Shown here piece by piece: positions 1-9,411 of a DNA stretch of 64,000 bases. Numbering within the stretch: position 1 is the first letter of the stretch; every line of letters begins with the position of its first letter. A program made the translations under genes and the position numbers. The stretch spans positions 346,443 through 410,442 of the forward strand of contig NZ_FUXL01000004.1 in NCBI RefSeq assembly GCF_900167365.1. Reading direction: 5' to 3'. The notes beneath the pieces are model-generated. The model made no database searches. It was not told the origin of the DNA and was given only the letters and a program-made list of their open reading frames with translations. This DNA comes from Consotaella salsifontis. GTDB taxonomy: Bacteria > Pseudomonadota > Alphaproteobacteria > Rhizobiales > Rhizobiaceae.

Positions 1-356
1 CCTTCCGCGTGCCGACCTCGGACGCCGCCGGGCGCCGCGTCGAGAACCGCCTGCCGTCCTCGGACGCCAATCCCTATCTCGCCCTCGCCGCCTCGCTCGC
101 CTGCGGCTTTCTCGGCATGGTGGGCGGCGTCGAGCCGGATCAGCCGACCGCCCAGGACTGCGGGGACGCGGGCAAGATCCTGCTGCCGCGCGGCCTCTTG
201 GAGGCGGTGGCCGCCTTCGAGGAGGAACCGGCCTTCCGCGAGATGTTCTCCGCCGCCTTCGTCGCAACCTATGCCGGCGTCAAGCGCGGCGAGTTCGAAA
301 CCTTCATGCAAGTGATCAGCCCGTGGGAGCGGGAATTCCTGCTCCTCGCCGTGTGA
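1..356 (+). CDS. Glutamine synthetase family protein, C-terminal end only
   Basis: The reading frame is open from the first complete codon (base 3), so the 5' part lies outside the window. The residues VENRLPSSDANPYLALAA are typical of the C-terminal catalytic domain of glutamine synthetase and gamma-glutamyl-polyamine synthetase (PuuA-like) enzymes, which make gamma-glutamyl amides from glutamate, ATP and ammonia or an amine. The stop codon overlaps the start of the next gene, a FAD amine oxidase, as ATGA. That coupling favours an amine or polyamine catabolic ligase over the nitrogen-assimilating GlnA, but this is inference from context. Confidence 0.85.
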   Translation, partial: FRVPTSDAAGRRVENRLPSSDANPYLALAASLACGFLGMVGGVEPDQPTAQDCGDAGKILLPRGLLEAVAAFEEEPAFREMFSAAFVATYAGVKRGEFETFMQVISPWEREFLLLAV

Positions 357-1645
357 TGGCCAACAAGCCCCCCTTCCGCCTCTCGCCCGGCCGCTCCTGG
401 TATGAAGACAGCATCGGCGAGCGGCCGACCCATCCGCCGCTCGACGGCGCGCTCACCGTCGACGTCCTCGTGGTCGGTGGCGGCACCACCGGTCTTTCAG
501 CCGCCTATCACCTTGCCCGGGCCGGTGTTTCCGTCGCGGCTCTGGAGGCTGGCCGTCTCGGCGACGGCGCCTCGGGGCGCAGCGGCGGACAGATCGGCAC
601 TGGCCCGCGCCACTCTCCGACGCAGCTCGCCGCCGAACTGGGAATGGAGCGCGCGAAGGCGCTGTTCGATCTTTCGGAGGAGGCCAAGAGCGATCTTCTC
701 GCTTTCATCCGCGAACAGAACGCCGACGTCGATTACCGTCCCGGGCAGCTTTCGCTCGCACACCGCCGCCGCGATGTCGAAGACTACCGGCGCGAGGCCG
801 ACGAACTCGCGATCCGCTTCGGCTATCGTCATGCCCGCTTCATGGACGGCGAGGAGACAGCCGCGCGCCTGGGCTCGTCCGTCTATTTCGGCGGAATGCG
901 CGACACCGGCACCGGGCATCTCCATCCGCTGAAGCTCACCCTGGCCTTCGCGCGGGCCGCCAGGCAGGCGGGCGCGAAGATTTTCGAGGAAGCGCCTGTC
1001 ACCGGCATCGAGCGCAAGAGCGGGCGCTTCGTGGCGGAAACGCCCGCAGGCCCGGTGAGCGCGGAGCGGGTTCTCCTTGCCACGAATGCCTATGGTCGTG
1101 GACTTGAGCGACGAATGGAGGCGCGCGTCCTGCCCATCGGCTCGTTCATCGCGGCCACGCCTCCCCTGGATAAGCCGGATATGGTCCTGCCGGGCGGCGA
1201 GGCGGCGGCTGATTCGCGCTTCGTCGTGCGCTATTTCAGGAAGAGCTTCGACGGCAGGCTTCTGTTCGGCGGCAGCGAGGCCTATTCGGCGACAGCCAGC
1301 GACCCTGCGCCAGAGCTCAGGCGACAAATAGCCGCGATCTTCCCCCGCCTCGCGGACGTGCCCTTCACGCATGTGTGGGGCGGCTGGGTCGGGGTGACGC
1401 GCACACGCCTGCCCATGGTCGAAGCCGTCCAACCGGGACTGACAGTCATTGCGGGCTTTTCCGGCCACGGGGTGGCGCTTTCGCCGTTCTCGGGCCGCCT
1501 CTATGCCGAGCGGATCGCAGGTCTTGGCGATCGACTGGCGCAACTCGAGGAAATGAAGACGCCACCGCTGCCGGGAGGCGCCGCGCTGCGCTCTCCGCTG
1601 CTCTATTTAGCCATGACTTGGTTTTCTTTGCGCGACCGTCTCTAG
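356..1645 (+). CDS. FAD-dependent oxidoreductase, gamma-glutamylputrescine oxidase-like
   Basis: A 429-residue DAO-family flavoenzyme. The Rossmann dinucleotide motif GGGTTG lies near residues 41-46, after a stretch typical of PuuB/OrdL proteins (RSWYEDS near the N-terminus). The C-terminal part contains VWGGWVGVTRTRLP and GFSGHGVALSPF, characteristic of this family. The expected reaction is oxidative deamination of a gamma-glutamylated amine. I chose the ATG at 356 because it overlaps the upstream stop codon (ATGA); an in-frame GTG lies further upstream at 323 inside the ligase gene. Together the two genes look like a short polyamine or amine catabolic operon. The substrate cannot be read from sequence. 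Confidence 0.85.
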   Translation: MANKPPFRLSPGRSWYEDSIGERPTHPPLDGALTVDVLVVGGGTTGLSAAYHLARAGVSVAALEAGRLGDGASGRSGGQIGTGPRHSPTQLAAELGMERAKALFDLSEEAKSDLLAFIREQNADVDYRPGQLSLAHRRRDVEDYRREADELAIRFGYRHARFMDGEETAARLGSSVYFGGMRDTGTGHLHPLKLTLAFARAARQAGAKIFEEAPVTGIERKSGRFVAETPAGPVSAERVLLATNAYGRGLERRMEARVLPIGSFIAATPPLDKPDMVLPGGEAAADSRFVVRYFRKSFDGRLLFGGSEAYSATASDPAPELRRQIAAIFPRLADVPFTHVWGGWVGVTRTRLPMVEAVQPGLTVIAGFSGHGVALSPFSGRLYAERIAGLGDRLAQLEEMKTPPLPGGAALRSPLLYLAMTWFSLRDRL

Positions 1646-1850
1646 CGAGGCTTGCCAATTGCCCAAAAGCAGCTCTTGTGAGCCTGCTAATAATTTCGAA
1701 CATACAAGGGCATAGCCCTGGAATCTGGGAGTGGTCCTCTTCCGACGGCCGTGCCGTCGCTGGAAGGTTTCAGCGTCGGCCCGAGGCGCCGTCTTGGCCG
1801 CGCGGACGGCAGGCGGGCCTTGCGTGGCAGGGGGCACACACCATTTTCTG

Positions 1851-2549
1851 ATGATGGCAAGTTCTAATTCCACCGCGGCGGATCAGCGAGCGCAGCACCG
1901 ACCAGACATGACGTATTTGGACAATGCTCCGCTTGCGAAAGAGCAGCACAGGGAAGGCACGTCGCTGCGGAATCGTCTGCGGCTGGCCACGCACGGCCGG
2001 CATGAGGCGCTTGATCACCAGTTCGAGGGACTGGGTGACGACGCGCGCCCTTCTCTCTATGAAGACTTCATTCGCTTGAATCACGCCGGCCGCGACAAGA
2101 TCGAGCCCATCCTCGCCGCCAGCCCGTTCGCGCTCCACATGCCTGACTGGCTCTCGCGCCGTGCGACGCCCGTGCTCGCCGAGGACATGGCCGCAATGCG
2201 CCTTGAGGCGGTCGAGACTCCGCCTTTCGCGATCGGCCAGCCCGATCTGCCCCAGGCTTTCGGTATCGCCTACGTTCTGGAAGGCTCACGTCTGGGCGCC
2301 GGTCTCATTCATAAGCAGCTCCGTCGCACCGGTTTCATTGACAACCATCCCGCCTTGTCCTTCTCCTTTATCCAAAGATCAGGCGACGCCGATGTATTCC
2401 GCAGCTATCTTGCAGCGCTCTCGGCACTCGATCTTTCACCGAAGCAGGAGGACAGGCTGATCGCTGCCGCCAACCTTACCTTCGACTTTTTCCGGTCCAC
2501 TCTGTCCGCGATGCGGAAGAGTGAACAAGGAAAGGCTGTGGCTTGGTGA
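1851..2549 (+). CDS. bphO: Biliverdin-producing heme oxygenase (BphO type)
   Basis: A bacterial heme oxygenase of the BphO/HemO type, about 213-232 residues. The segment TSLRNRLRLATHGRHEALD matches the N-terminal helix with the proximal heme-ligand histidine, and the central part contains YVLEGSRLGAG, typical of the distal helix region. It would open heme to biliverdin, the chromophore of the bacteriophytochrome encoded next; the two genes overlap (stop TGA 2547-2549 inside the GTG start at 2546). No clear ribosome site decides the start: ATG at 1851 is used here, and ATG at 1908 is equally possible and closer to the usual family length. Confidence 0.85.
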   Translation: MMASSNSTAADQRAQHRPDMTYLDNAPLAKEQHREGTSLRNRLRLATHGRHEALDHQFEGLGDDARPSLYEDFIRLNHAGRDKIEPILAASPFALHMPDWLSRRATPVLAEDMAAMRLEAVETPPFAIGQPDLPQAFGIAYVLEGSRLGAGLIHKQLRRTGFIDNHPALSFSFIQRSGDADVFRSYLAALSALDLSPKQEDRLIAAANLTFDFFRSTLSAMRKSEQGKAVAW

Positions 2550-5140
2550 GCACGCCCGACCCGACGAACTTCAAGGTCGATTTGACCAATTGCGACCGCG
2601 AGCCGATCCATCTGCTCGGCGGCATTCAGGGCTTCGGCTTCCTGTTCGCGATCTCATCCGATTGGCTGGTGGAGCGCGTCTCTGCCAATATCGGCGAGTT
2701 TCTGGGCCATTCGCCCGAAACGATGCTTGGCGAGCCCATCTCGACATTCCTTCCCCGCTCAACGATCCACGCGATCCGGGGCAAGCTTCAACTCCTGTCG
2801 AGCCCCGACAGCACCGAGCGTCTCTTTGCCTTCGACCTCAAGGGAGACGGGCGGCTTTTCGACGTCGCTCTTCATGCGGCGGGCAGCTCGATCATTGTGG
2901 AGGCCGAACCCGCCACGAACTTCGGACCGATCAACCCCGGAACGATGGTCAAGGGCATGGTGGCGCGGGTGCGCCGACACGAGGATCTCGACGGGCTCTA
3001 CCGCGAGAGCGTGCGGCAGGTTCGCGCCATCACCGGCTTCGATCGGGTGATGCTCTATCGGTTCGGGCCAAGGGGAGACGGGCACGTAATCGCCGAGTCG
3101 GCGCGAAGCGGCATCGGCTCCTTCCTAGGGTTGCACTATCCGGCCTCGGACATTCCGGTCCAGGCTCGCGCCCTCTATATCCGCAACCAGATCCGCATCA
3201 TCGCCGACGTCAACGCGGCGCCCGTGCCGATCGTCCCAGAACTCAATCCTCACGGCCAACCCCTCGATCTGTCGCTGTCGGTGCTGCGCAGCGTCTCGCC
3301 GATCCACATCGAGTACCTGAAGAACATGGGCGTCGGCGCCTCGCTCTCCATCTCCGTCGTCATCGACGGCCAGTTGTGGGGGCTCTTTGCGCTGCATCAC
3401 TATGGGCCTCGGCACCTCTCGCTGGAAATCCGCTCCACGGCGGAGCTTTTCGGGCAGATGATCTCGCTCATGATCGAGGGCAAGCTCTACAAGCAGCAGC
3501 AGTTGGCCGACGAAGGCGCCCGCGAGTTGCACGATCGCTTCATTTCAAAGATCGTCGCGGCGGCCTCGACGGTCGAGGCGTTGGCGGATTTTTCCGAAGA
3601 GCTGCGCGAAATGATCTCTTGCGACGGCTTCGCCGTGTGGAGCAAGGGCGAGGTGCGCACATTTGGGCGCTGCCCGCCAGAGAGCGCCTTCCCGGCTCTC
3701 GCGCGCTTTCTCAATCTCGCGGGCCCTGGCCGCGTCTACAGCACAGACGCGCTCGCGGCCGTTTATCCGGACGCGGCCGACTTCGCCGAGGATGTAGCGG
3801 GCGTTCTCACCATCCCCATTTCGCGCACGCCCCGCGACTATCTCATGTTCTTCCGCCGCGAGATGATCCACACTGTCACCTGGGCCGGCAACCCCGCCGA
3901 AAAGGAGATGGAGGTGGGGCCGAATGGCTCGCGCCTGACGCCGCGCAAGAGCTTTGAGGAGTGGCGCGAGACGGTACGCGGCCGCTCTGAGCCCTGGTCG
4001 CCCGTGGAGATCAAGGCAGCGGAGGGGCTGCGCGTCAGCATTCTCGAGGTGCTGGTGCGCTTCAATGAGGAGAACGAGCGCCAGGCGACCAGCGCGCGCC
4101 AGCGCCAGGAGCTTCTCATCGCCGAGCTCAATCACCGTGTGCGGAACATTCTCGGCCTTATTCGCGCGCTGGTCGGCCAGAGCCGGTCGAGCGCCGACAG
4201 CGTCGACGAATACGCCCGAATCATCGGCGGCCGGATTCAGGCTCTCGCTCGCGCGCACGATCAGATCACGTCGGAATCCTTCTCCACCGTGGTTCTTTCC
4301 GAGATCATCCGCACCGAGGTGCTGGCTTATCTCAGCGCCAAGGCCGACCGGGTGGAGCTCAACGGCCCGGAGGCAACGGTCGAAGCGAACGCGTTCTCGA
4401 CGCTCGCCCTCGTCTTCCACGAGCTCGTGACCAATTCGGCCAAATACGGCGCCTTGTCGGATTCCCGTGGATCAGTGCGCGTCGATTGGGAGATCGACGA
4501 AGCCGGCGCCTGTCGCATCAACTGGGTCGAGAACGGCGGTCCGCCCGTTTCGGCGCCCCAGCGCCGTGGCTTCGGCTCGACCATCATCGAGCGCTCCATC
4601 CCGCATGATCTCGGCGGCACGGCGGCCCTCGATTTCCAACGTTCCGGGCTGCGTGCGGAGTTTACTCTGCCGGCCGGGCTTCTCCATCCTCACACCGCGC
4701 GAAAGGTGCCTGAGAAAGACATGAAATTCGAGCATGAGAGCGAGCCCGATCAGGAGGCGAGCCGACTCACCGGCCTCACCGGCCTCGTTGTCGAGGACAA
4801 CATGATCATCTCGTTGGACGCCGAGCAGCTGCTTCTCGACAACGGCATGAGGCAGGTCTTCACCGCCGCGAGCCTGGCCGACGCACAGCGCATCATTGAG
4901 CAGGAGACGATCGACGTCGCGCTTCTAGACGTCAATCTGGGCGCCGAATCGAGCTTTCCGCTCGCCCCGATCCTGACCGAACGCGATATTCCCTTCGTCT
5001 TCGCAACCGGTTACGGCGAACAGCTCGAACTGCCCGAGGAGGCCCGCGACGCGCTGATGGTGCGCAAGCCCTTTTCGGCGGAACAACTGATCGCCGCCGT
5101 CACCAAGGCCTTGACCCGACGGCGTTCTCGCCCGAACTAG
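2546..5140 (+). CDS. bphP: Bacteriophytochrome with HWE histidine kinase and C-terminal receiver domain
   Basis: An 864-residue hybrid photoreceptor. Visible in order: N-terminal PAS domain with the biliverdin-binding Cys16; GAF domain with the PASDIP motif near residue 200; PHY domain ending in the PRKSFEEW tongue near 466-473; a histidine kinase module of the HWE type, with phospho-acceptor His in ELNHRVRN near 530, the N box HELVTNSAKYGAL, and the W-x-E signature (DWE) near 649; and a C-terminal receiver domain with the phospho-acceptor Asp in LLDVNLG near 795 and a conserved Lys in VRKPF. The GTG start at 2546 overlaps the heme oxygenase stop and is preceded by AAGGAAAGG. It should sense red/far-red light and route phosphate to its own receiver or to a partner. 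Confidence 0.95.
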   Translation: MSTPDPTNFKVDLTNCDREPIHLLGGIQGFGFLFAISSDWLVERVSANIGEFLGHSPETMLGEPISTFLPRSTIHAIRGKLQLLSSPDSTERLFAFDLKGDGRLFDVALHAAGSSIIVEAEPATNFGPINPGTMVKGMVARVRRHEDLDGLYRESVRQVRAITGFDRVMLYRFGPRGDGHVIAESARSGIGSFLGLHYPASDIPVQARALYIRNQIRIIADVNAAPVPIVPELNPHGQPLDLSLSVLRSVSPIHIEYLKNMGVGASLSISVVIDGQLWGLFALHHYGPRHLSLEIRSTAELFGQMISLMIEGKLYKQQQLADEGARELHDRFISKIVAAASTVEALADFSEELREMISCDGFAVWSKGEVRTFGRCPPESAFPALARFLNLAGPGRVYSTDALAAVYPDAADFAEDVAGVLTIPISRTPRDYLMFFRREMIHTVTWAGNPAEKEMEVGPNGSRLTPRKSFEEWRETVRGRSEPWSPVEIKAAEGLRVSILEVLVRFNEENERQATSARQRQELLIAELNHRVRNILGLIRALVGQSRSSADSVDEYARIIGGRIQALARAHDQITSESFSTVVLSEIIRTEVLAYLSAKADRVELNGPEATVEANAFSTLALVFHELVTNSAKYGALSDSRGSVRVDWEIDEAGACRINWVENGGPPVSAPQRRGFGSTIIERSIPHDLGGTAALDFQRSGLRAEFTLPAGLLHPHTARKVPEKDMKFEHESEPDQEASRLTGLTGLVVEDNMIISLDAEQLLLDNGMRQVFTAASLADAQRIIEQETIDVALLDVNLGAESSFPLAPILTERDIPFVFATGYGEQLELPEEARDALMVRKPFSAEQLIAAVTKALTRRRSRPN

Positions 5141-5338
5141 CCGTCGAAGCGCGTTGCTCCTTCGCCTCGTTCGCACTCACTCCCTGACGCGGAGCGGGGT
5201 GGATGGTTGGCCTGCGTTGGGCTGAACGCGTAAGACGCATGTCCGCGCATGGCGATGGAGCAAGCCTGCTTGCGTCGCGCGGGTTGTCATGCGACGCAAG
5301 CAAGAGCTCATCCGCTTCGGGTCATCTTTGAGGAATCT
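5141..5338. other. Intergenic region with a 12-bp inverted repeat ahead of zwf
   Basis: No gene is seen here. It contains a perfect inverted repeat, TGCTTGCGTCGC at 5267-5278 and GCGACGCAAGCA at 5291-5302, separated by 12 nt, ending 36 bases before the zwf start codon. It could be an operator for the zwf-pgl-edd operon or a hairpin in its leader. It has no T-run, so a terminator is unlikely. Confidence 0.6.
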
Positions 5339-6817
5339 ATGCCGAGTCAAATCATTCCCGTCGACCCGTTCGACTGTGTCGTCTTCGGCGGCAGCGGCGA
5401 CCTCGCCGAACGCAAGCTGCTGCCCGCTCTCTATCACCGGGATCTGGATGGCCAGCTGCCGGACGAATGCCGCATCATCGGCGCCTCGCGCAGCGAGATG
5501 TCGGACCGCGAGTATCGAACCTTCGCCAAGAAGGCACTCGCCGAACATGTCGGTGAAAAGGATCGCCCGCCGGAGGTGGTCGACCGGTTCCTGAAGCGCC
5601 TTCATTACCGCTCGGTCGATGCCCAGTCCGACAAGGGATGGGCGGATCTCAAGGCGCTGCTGGACCAGGCCGACGAGAGCCGAATTCGCGCCTTTTATCT
5701 GGCGGTCGGGCCAAACCTCTTCTGCGATATCGCCGAGCGGTTGTCGAGCAACGGGCTTGTCACCGAAAAGAGCCGAATCGTCATCGAGAAGCCGGTTGGC
5801 CGCGATCTCTCCTCGGCCATGGCGCTCAACGACACCATCGGCAAGCACTTCCGCGAGGAGCAGATCTTCCGCATCGACCACTATCTCGGCAAGGAGACGG
5901 TCCAGAACCTCATGGTTCTGCGCTTCGCCAACTCGCTCTACGAGCCCATCTGGAACGCCTCCCACATCGACCATGTGCAGATCACCGTGGCCGAATCGGT
6001 GGGCCTGGAAGGGCGTGGCGGCTACTATGACCGGGCGGGCGCGCTGCGCGACATGGTGCAGAACCATCTCGTCCAGCTGATGTGCCTGGTGGCGCTGGAG
6101 CCGCCGGCGGCCATGGAAGCCGGAGCGCTGCGCGACGAGAAGCTGAAGGTTCTTCATTCCCTGGAGCGAATCGACGAGACGAATTGCGAGCAGCGCACGG
6201 TGCGCGGCCAGTATAAGGCCGGCGTCGCGGATGGCGCGGCGGTGCCCGGATACCTGGAGGACCTCGGCAACGGCGATTCCACGACCGAAACCTTCGTCGC
6301 GATCAAGGCGACCATCGCCAACTGGCGTTGGGCGGGCGTGCCCTTCTACCTCAGGACAGGCAAGCGCCTGCCCCAACGCATGTCGGAGATCGTCGTCACC
6401 TTCCGCTCGATCCCCCATTCCATTTTCGGCGCCGCCGCCGGCACCATGCGGCAGAACCAGCTGGTCGTGCGGCTTCAGCCCGACGAGGGTGTTCGCCAAT
6501 GGCTGATGATCAAGGACCCCGGTCCGGGCGGAATGCGCCTGCGGCACGTGCCGCTCGACATGAGCTTCGCCGAGTCGTTCCACGAACGCAATCCGGACGC
6601 CTATGAACGGCTGCTGATGGACGTCATCCGCGGCAATCAGACCCTCTTCATGCGGCGCGACGAGGTCGAGGCAGCATGGCGCTGGGTCGATCCGATCCTG
6701 GAAGCGTGGGAAGCGCGCGGCACCAAGCCCCAGAGCTACACGTCGGGCACCTGGGGTCCCTCGGCCTCCATCGCTCTCATCGAGCGCGACGGGCGCACCT
6801 GGCACGAGCCGCAATGA
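5339..6817 (+). CDS. zwf: Glucose-6-phosphate 1-dehydrogenase
   Basis: A 492-residue enzyme that oxidises glucose 6-phosphate to 6-phosphogluconolactone with reduction of NAD(P)+. The N-terminal nucleotide-binding motif GGSGDLAERKLLPAL and the active-site sequence RIDHYLGKE are both present, and the length is normal. The start at 5339 is preceded by GAGG seven bases away. It is first in a three-gene block with pgl and edd, in pathway order, so it feeds the Entner-Doudoroff route. An inverted repeat just upstream may regulate it. Confidence 0.97.
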   Translation: MPSQIIPVDPFDCVVFGGSGDLAERKLLPALYHRDLDGQLPDECRIIGASRSEMSDREYRTFAKKALAEHVGEKDRPPEVVDRFLKRLHYRSVDAQSDKGWADLKALLDQADESRIRAFYLAVGPNLFCDIAERLSSNGLVTEKSRIVIEKPVGRDLSSAMALNDTIGKHFREEQIFRIDHYLGKETVQNLMVLRFANSLYEPIWNASHIDHVQITVAESVGLEGRGGYYDRAGALRDMVQNHLVQLMCLVALEPPAAMEAGALRDEKLKVLHSLERIDETNCEQRTVRGQYKAGVADGAAVPGYLEDLGNGDSTTETFVAIKATIANWRWAGVPFYLRTGKRLPQRMSEIVVTFRSIPHSIFGAAAGTMRQNQLVVRLQPDEGVRQWLMIKDPGPGGMRLRHVPLDMSFAESFHERNPDAYERLLMDVIRGNQTLFMRRDEVEAAWRWVDPILEAWEARGTKPQSYTSGTWGPSASIALIERDGRTWHEPQ

Positions 6818-6850
6818 GCGCGTCTCGTCCAACGGAGAACGGTTGAGCCC

Positions 6851-7552
6851 ATGGACTTTCTGTTCCGCGCCTATCCATCGCGCCAAGCGCTAGCGGAAGC
6901 GCTCGCGGCCGGCGTCGCCGCCGTTCTTTCGGGAGGCATCGCGACCAAGGGGCGGGCGCGCCTCGCCGTTTCAGGCGGCTCGACGCCGAAGCTCTTCTTC
7001 GAGACGCTGGCGAAGGCGGAGATCGACTGGGCGGACGTCACCGTCACGCTCATCGACGAGCGCTGGGTCGGCGAGGATTCGTCGCGCTCCAACGCGGCCC
7101 TGGTCAAGCGGCATCTGATGCAGGGGCCGGCGGCAAGGGCTCATTTTCTGCCGCTTTACGTCGAGGGCTTGAGTCCTGATGACGCCCAGCCCCGCCTCTC
7201 GGCGTTGCTGCGCACCTTCGAGGGGCCGTTCGACGCGGCCATCCTCGGCATGGGCGGGGACGGCCACACCGCCTCGTTCTTCCCCGGCGCCGACACATTG
7301 GAATGGGCAACGAACCCGCAGTGTTCCGATCCCGTCGTGCCGGTCAGAGCCGAAGGCGCGGAAGAGCCGCGTGTCACGCTGTCGCTTCCCGCGTTCATCG
7401 ACGCGCGCCTCCTTGCCCTTCACATCGAAGGCGAGGAAAAGAAGGCCGTGTTCGACAAGGCCCGCGCCGATGGCCCGACGCTCGACCTTCCCATCAGGTC
7501 GGTGCTGAGGGCCAAGCGCGAGACGCCGCTCGAAGTGTTCTGGGCGCCCTGA
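6851..7552 (+). CDS. pgl: 6-phosphogluconolactonase
   Basis: A 233-residue member of the DevB/Pgl family, which hydrolyses 6-phosphogluconolactone to 6-phosphogluconate. Motifs seen are AVSGGSTPK (phosphate binding), [18 protein letters not shown], and [14 protein letters not shown], which carries the catalytic region. It lies 33 bases after zwf and 31 bases before edd on the same strand, so the three are almost certainly co-transcribed. Confidence 0.96.
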   Translation: MDFLFRAYPSRQALAEALAAGVAAVLSGGIATKGRARLAVSGGSTPKLFFETLAKAEIDWADVTVTLIDERWVGEDSSRSNAALVKRHLMQGPAARAHFLPLYVEGLSPDDAQPRLSALLRTFEGPFDAAILGMGGDGHTASFFPGADTLEWATNPQCSDPVVPVRAEGAEEPRVTLSLPAFIDARLLALHIEGEEKKAVFDKARADGPTLDLPIRSVLRAKRETPLEVFWAP

Positions 7553-7583
7553 GCCGCCCGATCGACAAGCGAAGGAAATGATC

Positions 7584-9404
7584 ATGACCGTCGACCGCCG
7601 AATCGAAGAGGTTACGGAGCGTCTGCGCGAGCGGTCCGAGCCGACGCGCAGCGCCTATCTGAAGCGCATCCGCTCCAGAATCTCCGCCGGGCGGCCGGCG
7701 CGCGGGCATCTCGCCTGCGGCAATCTCGCCCATGGGTTCGCCGCCTGCGGCCCGACGGACAAGGAGCGCCTGTCCGGCGACACGACGCTCAATCTCGGCA
7801 TCGTCACCGCGTACAACGACATGCTGTCGGCTCATCAGCCCTATGAGCGCTTCCCGGAGATGATCCGCGAGGCGGCGCGCGAGGCGGGCGGCACGGCCCA
7901 GGTTGCCTCGGGCGTTCCGGCCATGTGCGACGGCGTCACGCAAGGGCAGGACGGCATGGAGCTGTCGCTCTTCTCGCGCGAGGTGATCGCCCTGTCGGCG
8001 GCTGTCGGCCTTTCGCACGACATGTTCGACGCCGCGGTCTATCTCGGCATCTGCGACAAGATCGTGCCGGGTCTTGCCATCGCGGCTCTGACCTTCGGCC
8101 ATCTGCCGGCGATCTTCGTGCCGGCGGGGCCGATGACCTCGGGTCTGCCGAACGACGAGAAGTCACGCATTCGCCAGCTCTATGCCGAGGGCAAGGTGGG
8201 GCGCGACGCGTTGCTCGCCGCCGAGTCCCAATCCTATCACGGACCTGGCACCTGCACCTTCTACGGCACGGCCAATTCCAACCAGATGCTGATGGAGATC
8301 ATGGGTCTCCACACCCCCGGCGCCTCCTTCGTCAACCCGAACACGCCGCTGCGCGACGCCCTCACTCGCGAGGCCGCCAAGCGCGCCCTTGCGATTACCG
8401 CGCAGGGCAACGAGTTCACGCCAGTCGGCGAGATGGTGGACGAGCGCACCATCGTCAACGGCGTCGTCGGGCTGCACGCGACGGGCGGCTCGACCAACCA
8501 CACCATGCATCTGGTGGCCATCGCCCGGGCGGCGGGCATCCATCTCACCTGGAAGGACATCTCCGACCTGTCGGAGGCAACGCCGCTCCTGGCGCGGGTC
8601 TATCCCAACAGCGTTGCCGACGTGAACCACTTCCACGCCGCCGGCGGGATGGGCTTCCTCATCCGTGAGCTTCTGGATCGCGGCTTCCTGCACGAGGATG
8701 TCAACACGGTCTGGGGCAAGGGTCTCAGGGCCTATGCCATCGAGGCGAAGCTCGGCGAAGGCGGCGCGACGGTCAAGCGCGAGCCGGCGCCGGCGGTCAG
8801 CGGCGACGCCAAGATCCTGACGACGTCCGACAAGCCGTTTAGCGCCAACGGCGGGCTGAAGGTGCTTTCCGGCAATCTCGGCGCGGCGGTGATCAAGGTC
8901 TCGGCGGTGAAGCCCGAGCGCCGGTTCGTCGAGGCGCCGGCGCGCGTCTTCCACGACCAGAACGAGCTGAAGGCGGCCTTCGACGCCGCCACGCTCACCG
9001 GCGACTTCATTGCCGTCGTCCGCTTCCAGGGGCCGAAGTCCAACGGCATGCCGGAACTGCACAAGCTGACGCCGCTGCTCGGCGTTCTTCTCGATCGCGG
9101 ACAGAAGGTGGCACTGGTCACGGACGGGCGTATGTCGGGCGCGTCGGGCAAGGTGCCGGCGGCGATTCACGTGACGCCCGAGGCCAAGGACGGCGGACCG
9201 ATCGCCAGGATCATGGACGGCGACATGCTTCGTCTCGATCCCGATGCCGGAACGCTGGACGTCCTGGTGGATGAGGCCGAGTTCGCGGCGCGTCCCGCCG
9301 CCGATCCCGACCTTTCCCACTACGAGTTCGGATTGGGGCGCGAACTCTTCGCGGCCTTCCGCCATGCGGTCGGTCGCGCCGACGAGGGCGCCAGCATCTT
9401 CTGA
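7584..9404 (+). CDS. edd: Phosphogluconate dehydratase
   Basis: A 606-residue member of the IlvD/Edd family. It dehydrates 6-phosphogluconate to 2-keto-3-deoxy-6-phosphogluconate using an iron-sulfur cluster; cysteines of the expected kind lie in [14 protein letters not shown] and [13 protein letters not shown]. The C-terminal part has [16 protein letters not shown], typical of the family. I chose ATG 7584 over ATG 7578 because the ribosome site GAAGGA ends at 7576, which is too close to the first ATG. The eda aldolase that completes the pathway is not in this window. Confidence 0.96.
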   Translation: MTVDRRIEEVTERLRERSEPTRSAYLKRIRSRISAGRPARGHLACGNLAHGFAACGPTDKERLSGDTTLNLGIVTAYNDMLSAHQPYERFPEMIREAAREAGGTAQVASGVPAMCDGVTQGQDGMELSLFSREVIALSAAVGLSHDMFDAAVYLGICDKIVPGLAIAALTFGHLPAIFVPAGPMTSGLPNDEKSRIRQLYAEGKVGRDALLAAESQSYHGPGTCTFYGTANSNQMLMEIMGLHTPGASFVNPNTPLRDALTREAAKRALAITAQGNEFTPVGEMVDERTIVNGVVGLHATGGSTNHTMHLVAIARAAGIHLTWKDISDLSEATPLLARVYPNSVADVNHFHAAGGMGFLIRELLDRGFLHEDVNTVWGKGLRAYAIEAKLGEGGATVKREPAPAVSGDAKILTTSDKPFSANGGLKVLSGNLGAAVIKVSAVKPERRFVEAPARVFHDQNELKAAFDAATLTGDFIAVVRFQGPKSNGMPELHKLTPLLGVLLDRGQKVALVTDGRMSGASGKVPAAIHVTPEAKDGGPIARIMDGDMLRLDPDAGTLDVLVDEAEFAARPAADPDLSHYEFGLGRELFAAFRHAVGRADEGASIF

Positions 9405-9411
9405 TGCCGGG

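Noticed and set aside
497..1543. A long minus-strand open frame (348 codons) opposite the FAD amine oxidase.
   Set aside because: It is a GC-rich antisense shadow; the plus-strand frame has clear family motifs.
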